From assembly GCF_000159435.1 (NCBI RefSeq), contig NZ_GG693414.1, forward strand, positions 119,240 through 157,840: a DNA stretch of 38,601 nt, given 5' to 3'. Each line of letters starts with the position of its first letter. Positions within the stretch are counted from its first letter, which is position 1. The translations under genes were made by a program, and so were the position numbers. The stretch is from Limosilactobacillus vaginalis DSM 5837 = ATCC 49540 (GTDB lineage: Bacteria; Bacillota; Bacilli; Lactobacillales; Lactobacillaceae). Shown in pieces: positions 33,401 to 38,601 of the stretch. The notes below the pieces were generated by a model. The model saw only the letters and a program-made list of their open reading frames with translations. It had not been told where the DNA came from and made no database searches.

Positions 33401-34006
33401 ACTGGAGCGATTGCTGAATATAAGCGAGTTAAGGAACGGTACGATTTCTTATCAACACAACAAGCAGATTTATTGGCTTCGCGTGATCAATTAAATGAAA
33501 CAATGGCTGAAATGGACGAGCAGGTTAAAGCAAGATTTAGCGAAACGTTTAATAAGGTTTCAACTGCATTTGACCAGACGTTCCAGCAGATATTTGCTGG
33601 TGGTCATGCCCGGTTAGTCTTAACGGATCCCCACGATATTTTAACAACGGGAATTGATATTATGGCCCAGCCACCTGGGAAGAAAAATCAGCGAATGAGT
33701 CTTCTTTCAGGTGGGGAGAAGGCATTGACCGCAATTACTCTATTATTTGCAATCCTAAAAGTCCGGCCGGTACCATTTGCAATTCTTGATGAACCTGAGG
33801 CAGCACTTGATGAAGTTAATGTGCAGCGCTTTGCTAACTACCTGAGTAATTTTGGAAATGACGGTCCACAATTCATTGTGATTACTCACCGTAAGGGAAC
33901 AATGATGAATGCTAATGTCCTTTATGGGGTAACGATGCAGGAGTCAGGAGTATCCAGGATGGTTTCCGTTGATGTTATTGATACCTTAGAAAGTTCAAAC
34001 GACTAG
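30443..34006 (+). CDS. smc: Chromosome condensation and segregation ATPase SMC
   Basis: The 1187-residue protein works with ScpA and ScpB to organise the chromosome. Walker [10 protein letters not shown] is at 31-39. Coiled coils rich in Gln run from about 165 to 500 and from about 670 to 1000. Between them is the hinge, beginning [15 protein letters not shown] near 521 and containing NASGSMTGG. The C-terminal head has [11 protein letters not shown] near 1088 and Walker [12 protein letters not shown] near 1115. It starts six bases after rnc with AAGGT/GTAGG-like upstream bases. The rnc-smc-ftsY order is conserved in Firmicutes. Confidence 0.96.
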   Translation: MQLLSLTLDGFKSFAQKTTIKFEPGMTGIVGPNGSGKSNIIEAIRWVMGEQSAHQLRGDKMADVIFNGSSDRKPLNRALVSITFDNSDRYLASDFTELTITRKLYRNGDSEYLVNGQEVRLKDITDLFIDSGLGRESFSIISQGQIEAIFNGKPADRRSIIEAVAGVAKYKKNKDTAEKRLSSTMDNLNRVNDIIAELTSQLEPLADESALAEDYLEQKGQYDLLDRTQTVRLYEQTSKELTELKVKLANDQKLVSDYSAQLAKSTAELNQLKQQQGNLQTHKDQLQAKILTTTEMIGKLQNQQSVSSIKREQQLQERERLTDQLQKLKQQQTEIDQKLTQANEQVQSQKKEIANHQEELTAAKKMTSSQRIQHVNEELEKLRGNQVDLMQQITTLQNQQAFLKSNHEQTINAQQQSNAELQAARERLAKIKAQEATAKQEATAQQAHVTDLQGQLRGQQEKQERLQRQYQEAQRSWYQSLGDVHSLQSRLKNYHSMQEEYSGYYQGVQNVLKQRQQFSGLDGAVNELLDVPEKYTTAIETVLGSQLQQLVVDHQSTAKQIINYLVRHRAGRVTILPLDTLKHHQTSPIFNQLQSLAGYVGRATELINYDSKYDVVAQHLLGNTVIADNLDHATEISRYGHHYVRVVTLDGQLINASGSMTGGANRHQRIGLLSQKQLANQLQNALNKEQVTAKQLEKRVAQLQGTQKKIDEQLTDLQTQLHQASEQLHSATGQQQVLQSQRQTIERQVFALKFQSGQQDDQHADYEQKVQQNTQQLKDAQQQFDANKHRTGELQEQIKQLQSDESAQSQQLHQMEQWIAVAQERLQQLKSSRHALQQEKNSLQINADHLEQQIHRLNLQINNDHADDESNETALQDATQQLTTVKQQLVTTKEKLNSLSKQVANAEDSHNRLRDLLAAATNERNQLDAQRIRHESQLDSYLNHLSSQYSMTIGEAKDKVSDLPDDQLKIKLKLLKRGLADLGEVNTGAIAEYKRVKERYDFLSTQQADLLASRDQLNETMAEMDEQVKARFSETFNKVSTAFDQTFQQIFAGGHARLVLTDPHDILTTGIDIMAQPPGKKNQRMSLLSGGEKALTAITLLFAILKVRPVPFAILDEPEAALDEVNVQRFANYLSNFGNDGPQFIVITHRKGTMMNANVLYGVTMQESGVSRMVSVDVIDTLESSND

Positions 34007-34022
34007 GAAGAAGGCGTAATTT

Positions 34023-35393
34023 ATGGGATTATTTGATATTTTTCGTCGGCATAAGAAGCACGAGGATAGTCAAGAAAAGCAAACTAAGGAGCTAGAGAAC
34101 GGTAGTGAGGTACCAGCAGCTTCAGAAAGTGCTAGTAGTGAATCTGCAGTGCAGGAAGCAGCTACTGATGCTGAGCAGGATTCCTCTGCCACTGTAGAAT
34201 CGCAACCTCAAAGTGAAGCTGTTCCCGAAAGTTCAACTCCAGTATCTTCGGCTCCCGCTGAGCAAAATGTTGAAGCAGAGAGTTCCGTTGAGGAGGAAAT
34301 GGTCACAAGCCAAAATGATGAACCAGAAGAAACTTCAACGGCAGAAAGCAATTCTCAAGTAGCTGAAGAGCCAACTCCTGCACCGGAAAGTGAAGTTAAG
34401 GAAGAAACAGAAGAATCAACAGATGTAAATACTGACGAAACGGTTGATGAGGAAAGCACAGCAGCAAAGTATGACCAGGGACTAGAAAAGTCACGGACAG
34501 GATTTGGTGCTCGGCTTAATCGCTTCTTAGCTAATTTCCGTCATGTTGATGAGGACTTCTTTGATGATCTTGAAGATTTACTGATTGAGTCCGATGTTGG
34601 TTACGATATGGCAATGAAACTTAGCGATGAGCTTCGTGAAGAAGTCAAACTCCAGAATGCTAAGAGCAAGCAGGACGTTTCTAACGTTATTATTGAAAAA
34701 ATGGTTGAGCTGTATGACGAGGCAGGAAAAGATGAAAAGTCTGACCTGAACTTCGCTAAGGAAGGACCAACCGTGATCATGTTTGTTGGTGTTAATGGTG
34801 CTGGGAAGACAACTACCATTGGGAAGATGGCTGCATTGTTTAAGAGCCAGGGGAAGAAAGTCCTTTTGGCGGCAGCTGATACTTTCCGTGCAGGGGCTAC
34901 CGAGCAACTTGATGTCTGGGCTAAACGTGATGGCGTTGATATTGTTACTGGCCCGGAGAACGGTGATCCGGCTGCAGTTGTATTCGATGCTGTCCAAAAG
35001 GCAAAAAAAGAGGATTATGACATCTTATTCGTTGATACTGCGGGACGGTTACAGAATAAGGTTAATTTGATGAAAGAATTAGCCAAGATGAAGCGGATCC
35101 TAACTCGTGAAATTCCTGATGCCCCGCATGAAGTTCTCCTTGTATTGGATGCGACAACTGGTCAGAATGCTTTGAACCAGGCTAAATTATTTAAGGAAAG
35201 CACGGATGTGACGGGGATTGTCCTAACTAAGCTTGATGGGACTGCCCGCGGGGGAATTGTCTTAGCCATCCGAAATGAACTCCACCTTCCAGTGAAGTAT
35301 GTTGGTTTGGGTGAAAAAGTTAATGACCTGCAGAAGTTCGATGCTAGTGAATTCGTTTATGGCCTGTTTAAGGATTTGGTTGAAGTTAATTAG
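34023..35393 (+). CDS. ftsY: Signal recognition particle receptor FtsY
   Basis: The 456-residue GTPase receives ribosomes carrying SRP at the membrane. It opens with [12 protein letters not shown], a likely amphipathic membrane anchor. A very acidic, Ser-, Glu- and Thr-rich region follows to about residue 145, longer than in Bacillus. The NG domain has [10 protein letters not shown] (near 255), DTAGRLQNK (near 337) and [10 protein letters not shown] (near 401). GAAGAAGG precedes the ATG. It lies close to ylxM and ffh, so receptor and particle genes are grouped. Confidence 0.95.
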   Translation: MGLFDIFRRHKKHEDSQEKQTKELENGSEVPAASESASSESAVQEAATDAEQDSSATVESQPQSEAVPESSTPVSSAPAEQNVEAESSVEEEMVTSQNDEPEETSTAESNSQVAEEPTPAPESEVKEETEESTDVNTDETVDEESTAAKYDQGLEKSRTGFGARLNRFLANFRHVDEDFFDDLEDLLIESDVGYDMAMKLSDELREEVKLQNAKSKQDVSNVIIEKMVELYDEAGKDEKSDLNFAKEGPTVIMFVGVNGAGKTTTIGKMAALFKSQGKKVLLAAADTFRAGATEQLDVWAKRDGVDIVTGPENGDPAAVVFDAVQKAKKEDYDILFVDTAGRLQNKVNLMKELAKMKRILTREIPDAPHEVLLVLDATTGQNALNQAKLFKESTDVTGIVLTKLDGTARGGIVLAIRNELHLPVKYVGLGEKVNDLQKFDASEFVYGLFKDLVEVN

Positions 35394-35407
35394 TTGAGGA
35401 GTTGCTG

Positions 35408-35749
35408 ATGGAAATTGAAAAAAACGAGCGGATTAATTCGCTATTTGAGTTTTATCAACCGCTCTTAACAGAGAAACAAAACCAGTATCTTGAGCTTTAC
35501 TATGCTGATGATTTTTCACTTGGTGAGATTGCTGAAAACTTCAACGTAAGTCGTCAGGCAGTGTATGATAATATTAAACGGACCGAAAAGATCTTAGAAT
35601 CATATGAAGCCAAGCTGCATTTAGATGCTGAGTTTCAAGCACGGAATAAGCAAGCTGATGAAATTCAGCAATATGTTAAACAACATTATCCAAACGATCG
35701 GCAGTTAAACAACCTTGTGGGACGTTTGGAAAATTTGGAGGAAGAATAA
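35408..35749 (+). CDS. ylxM: YlxM/p13-like putative DNA/RNA-binding protein linked to SRP
   Basis: The 113-residue protein has a sigma-like helix-turn-helix, seen in [18 protein letters not shown] and [20 protein letters not shown]. In streptococci and Bacillus it lies directly before ffh and has been linked to SRP function or its expression. A TTG at 35402 in the same frame overlaps the ribosome binding site. The ATG at 35408 follows GAGGAG by six bases, so I chose it. It lies four bases before ffh. Confidence 0.93.
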   Translation: MEIEKNERINSLFEFYQPLLTEKQNQYLELYYADDFSLGEIAENFNVSRQAVYDNIKRTEKILESYEAKLHLDAEFQARNKQADEIQQYVKQHYPNDRQLNNLVGRLENLEEE

Positions 35750-35752
35750 AAG

Positions 35753-37207
35753 ATGGCATTTGAAGGATTAACAGATCGTCTTCAAAAGGCGATGGAAAAG
35801 CTACGACGGAAGCCCAAAGTTACCGAAGCCGACCTTCGTGAAACAATGCGGGAAATTCGGCTAGCATTATTGGAAGCCGATGTTAACTTTGCCGTTGTAA
35901 AGGATTTCGTTAAGAAAGTTCGGGAAAAGGCTGCTGGTGCGGAAGTCCTTAAGGGATTAAATCCAGCCCAACAAATTGTTAAAATTGTTAACGATGAATT
36001 AACTGAATTAATGGGTGAAGAAGCAGTTCCGCTTAATAAGTCTTCCCATATTCCGACTGTTATCATGATGGTTGGTCTTCAAGGGGCCGGTAAAACGACC
36101 ACTGCTGGTAAATTAGCCTTACGTTTGAAGAATGAAGACAAGGCACGACCACTGTTCATCGCTGCCGATGTCTACCGGCCAGCCGCAATTACTCAGTTAA
36201 AGCAGGTTGCTGACCAGATTGATGTTCCGGTTTTTGAAAAGGGAACTGATGTTGATCCGGTTGAAATTGTTCGCCAAGGGATGGAAGTTGCCAAGCAAAA
36301 TCATAATGACTATGTAATTATTGATACTGCTGGTCGTCTGCAAATTGATGAACAATTGATGGATGAGTTGGCAAACATTAAACAACTTGTGAACCCTGAT
36401 GAAATTTTGCTGGTAATTGACTCCATGACGGGGCAAAATGCCGTCAATACGGCTCAGGGATTTGATGATAAGCTTGATATTACTGGTGTGGTATTAACCA
36501 AGCTCGATGGTGATACCCGTGGTGGTGCTGCCATGTCAATCCGTGCTGTTACCGGAAAGCCAATTAAGTTTGTCGGTGAAGGGGAAAAGATGGAAGATCT
36601 TGATGTCTTCCACCCAGACCGGATGGCTTCACGAATTCTGGGGATGGGGGACATGATGACCCTAATCGAAAAGGCCCAGAAAGATTTCGATGAAGAGCAA
36701 GCTCAGGCCACAATGGATAAGATGCGTGAAAATACTTTTGATTTCAACGACTTCTTATCACAGATGGACCAAGTAACGAAGATGGGTCCATTAGAAAACA
36801 TCATTAAAATGATGCCGGGGATGGCCAATAACCCTGCATTAAAGAATTTGAACCTTGATCCAAAGCAATTAGATCACATTCGAGCCATTATTTACTCCAT
36901 GACTCCAGAGGAACGGGAAAATCCTGACTTGATGAACCCAAGTCGGCGTCGGCGGTTAGCTGCTGGGGCTGGCCGGCCAATTGTGGAAGTTAACCGAATG
37001 ATTAAGCAATTTAATCAGATGCGGAAGATGATGAAACAAGTTACTAATGGTAATTTTAATGGAATGCAGAATATGTTTGGTGGTCAAATGCCGGGAATGC
37101 CAGGTGGTCGAATGGGACAAATGGCGATGAGTCACATGGCACGGAAGATGAAAAAGGATAAGCAAAAGCGGATTAAGAAGTTACGTAAACTACGGAAAAA
37201 ACACTAA
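35753..37207 (+). CDS. ffh: Signal recognition particle protein Ffh
   Basis: The 484-residue GTPase subunit of SRP binds 4.5S/6S RNA and signal peptides. The NG domain (about 1-295) has GLQGAGKTTT near 107, DTAGRLQ near 190 and TKLDGDTRGG near 248. The M domain (about 300-484) is rich in Met (MNGMQNMFGG...MPGMPGGRMG) and carries the RNA-binding SRRRRLAAGAG. It ends in a Lys- and Arg-rich tail. GGAGGAAG precedes the ATG. A strong terminator follows and closes the smc-ftsY-ylxM-ffh run. Confidence 0.96.
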   Translation: MAFEGLTDRLQKAMEKLRRKPKVTEADLRETMREIRLALLEADVNFAVVKDFVKKVREKAAGAEVLKGLNPAQQIVKIVNDELTELMGEEAVPLNKSSHIPTVIMMVGLQGAGKTTTAGKLALRLKNEDKARPLFIAADVYRPAAITQLKQVADQIDVPVFEKGTDVDPVEIVRQGMEVAKQNHNDYVIIDTAGRLQIDEQLMDELANIKQLVNPDEILLVIDSMTGQNAVNTAQGFDDKLDITGVVLTKLDGDTRGGAAMSIRAVTGKPIKFVGEGEKMEDLDVFHPDRMASRILGMGDMMTLIEKAQKDFDEEQAQATMDKMRENTFDFNDFLSQMDQVTKMGPLENIIKMMPGMANNPALKNLNLDPKQLDHIRAIIYSMTPEERENPDLMNPSRRRRLAAGAGRPIVEVNRMIKQFNQMRKMMKQVTNGNFNGMQNMFGGQMPGMPGGRMGQMAMSHMARKMKKDKQKRIKKLRKLRKKH

Positions 37208-37216
37208 ATAATAAAC

Positions 37217-37269
37217 AATAACCGGTTAGTTAAGGGCGATAAGTGATTAGCTAACTGGTTATTATTTTT
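37217..37269 (+). terminator. Intrinsic terminator after ffh
   Basis: AATAACCGGTTAG (37217-37229) and CTAACTGGTTATT (37251-37263) form a 13-base stem with one G-U pair, followed by a T-run. Confidence 0.9.
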
Positions 37270-37421
37270 AAAATTATTATAAAGAGAATAATTTGTTTGA
37301 ACTGCAAGTTAGAACACACTTAAATAGACATTAATTATAATTATGAAAAATTAATTAAGACCTTTAATCGTAATTTTTCAATTTATCCAATTATCACTTG
37401 ATTGATTTAAAATTAGACATC

Positions 37422-37450
37422 TTGCTATCAAAAACTTAAAGGGCTAAAAT
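37422..37450 (+). promoter_or_regulatory. Probable promoter of the YSIRK surface protein
   Basis: TTGCTA (37422-37427) is 17 bases from TAAAAT (37445-37450). It lies in the 260-base AT-rich gap after ffh, about 80 bases before the ATG. The stretch 37270-37421 shows only AT-rich sequence and no gene. Confidence 0.5.
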
Positions 37451-37458
37451 TACGGTGA

Positions 37459-37489
37459 TTTGGTAAAGCTATGATAAGCCTTTTCCAAA
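37459..37489 (+). promoter_or_regulatory. Leader hairpin before the YSIRK gene
   Basis: TTTGG (37459-37463) pairs with CCAAA (37485-37489), with a partly paired AAAG/CTTT inside. It has no T-run. It would fall in the 5' untranslated region and could affect mRNA stability or translation. Confidence 0.3.
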
Positions 37490-37529
37490 ACTACATAGAG
37501 AAAACTAGCCGATAGGTGGAGTGATTAAC

Positions 37530-38601
37530 ATGGTTTCAAAGAGAAATAAAAAGTACTTAATTACAAAACAGGAACGGTTAATTCCGCATTATGGATTGCG
37601 GAAGTTAAGTGTAGGGGTTGCTTCTGTTTTGTTATCAACGTCAATTTTAATGGGGATGGCCACAAAAGCTCAGGCTGATACTGTTGACGGAGAAGCTAAT
37701 CAGGAGATTGGTCAAACCACTAAATCTTCAGTAAAAGGCTCGACTAATTCAGTTACCCTGAAAGATAATCAAGCACCGACTGAAACTTCGACAACACAAA
37801 AACAGGATCAGACACCAGCAAAATCGACTGCTTTGGATAATGATTCTCAGCAGACCGTTCAAGCAACCGTTACCCCAACCACTTCCATTAATGATCAGGT
37901 TGGCAGAACAATTAATGTTGTTACTCATGACGTTACTGAAACTACTGGAAATAAGGCAACAGGATAACGGGGGACAACTGACCTTGATTTAGAATTGTCC
38001 GTGGCTGCTGACGAGATTAGTAAGATTAAGAATGGTGATTATCTTGATATTAGTTTAGGCCTTCCTTATACCACAGTTGATAATCATACTTATGTTTTTA
38101 GCTATGGTGCGGTAAATAAAGATAATCAGACGCCAATTTATTATCAAGGAATGATTGTTGGATATCTAGTTCCTGCAGGAAATACAGAAAGTTATAAGCA
38201 ATCAGTTCCTCAATATTCAGGGTCGGCTAATCCTAATTGGAATGTTATTGATAATGACAATAGTGAAGAACTTGCAAATCTTGGAAGCAATGGTTATTAC
38301 CAAATCGTTTTTAATAATGCCCTAAGCGAATATGTAAAAAGGAATCCCGGTAAGAATAAGAAGTTAACGATTAGTGTGAACCTAACTTGGTACAATCCGA
38401 GTGGTAATGGTGAAAGAAGTGTCTATAAACCCAGTGAGATGATTTCTCTTTATGGTAATAATCAATCATCCTCGAAGTATACGCCAAGCGATGACTTGAA
38501 GATTGGTAATCAGATATTTTCTAGTGGTATTAGTTTAAGTGTTGTCCCTAAAAAGCAGGGGACTAGTGAAATCCCGGTTGCAGATAAGATCGTTCAAAAT
38601 T
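37530..38601 (+). pseudogene. YSIRK-type surface adhesin, interrupted by an in-frame TAA; 3' end outside window
   Basis: The first part (37530-37967) encodes 145 residues. A YSIRK-type signal peptide has YGLRKLSVGVASVLLS at 21-36, with a likely cleavage after Ala49 (AQA). A disordered Thr-, Ser- and Gln-rich stretch follows. A TAA at 37965-37967 stops translation, but the same frame stays open to the window end (211 codons). It continues as plausible surface-protein sequence: TDLDLELSVAADEISKIKNG, then GDYLDISLGLPYT. No ribosome binding site or convincing start follows the stop. So the gene is probably a nonsense-broken sortase-type adhesin; the stop could also be a sequencing error. The anchor is outside the window. 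GGTGGAG at 37515-37521 supports the ATG at 37530. Confidence 0.75.

Noticed and set aside
1-38601. CRISPR array, tRNA or rRNA genes, complete insertion sequence or prophage
   Set aside because: No regularly spaced repeats, no cloverleaf or rRNA signature sequence, and no transposase or phage genes were seen on either strand.

Overview
The window looks like a chromosomal housekeeping segment of a low-to-mid GC member of the Lactobacillaceae, most likely Limosilactobacillus (L. reuteri/vaginalis group). This rests on gene order, protein sequence character, strong AGGAGG ribosome binding sites and a YSIRK-type surface protein; no database search was possible. Almost every gene lies on the + strand. 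The one clear exception is a small SOS-type yolD-like gene at about 11.1-11.4 kb.

Layout. 1-0.4 kb: the end of a TetR-type regulator. 0.4-1.6 kb: the rplU-prp-rpmA ribosomal cluster, with a promoter and an L21-type leader; Prp is the protease that trims L27, and the L27 here carries the trimmed extension. 1.6-4.4 kb: an M24 Xaa-Pro peptidase, a 2H phosphoesterase in a slot where related genomes often have efp/acc genes, an Asp23 protein and nusB. 4.4-10.8 kb: the tightly packed folD-xseA-xseB-ispA-tlyA-argR-recN operon. 10.8-11.5 kb: a structured repeat and the LexA-box-controlled yolD-like gene. 11.5-23.6 kb: gmk-rpoZ, then coaBC-priA-fmt-rsmB-stp-pknB-rsgA-rpe, a second copy of the structured repeat, and thiN. 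23.6-37.2 kb: rpmB, a second asp23 with fakA, recG, plsX-acpP, rnc-smc-ftsY-ylxM-ffh. 37.3 kb to the end: an AT-rich gap and a YSIRK adhesin interrupted by an in-frame stop.

How the genes work together. The window joins ribosome assembly and modification (L21, L27, L28, Prp, TlyA, RsmB, RsgA, Rnc), translation initiation (Fmt), protein targeting (FtsY, YlxM, Ffh), recombination and replication restart (XseAB, RecN, PriA, RecG, Smc), one-carbon and CoA metabolism (FolD, CoaBC), lipid synthesis (FakA, PlsX, AcpP, IspA) and Ser/Thr signalling (Stp, PknB).

The most unusual signals are: (1) two divergent copies (10872-11045 and 22750-22913) of a multibranched structured element whose helices are kept by compensatory base changes; (2) a yolD-like gene with two LexA-like boxes around its -10; (3) rnc, which appears to start at ATT directly after a terminator hairpin; (4) an ochre stop inside an otherwise open adhesin frame; and (5) palindromes built around the promoters in front of both asp23 genes.
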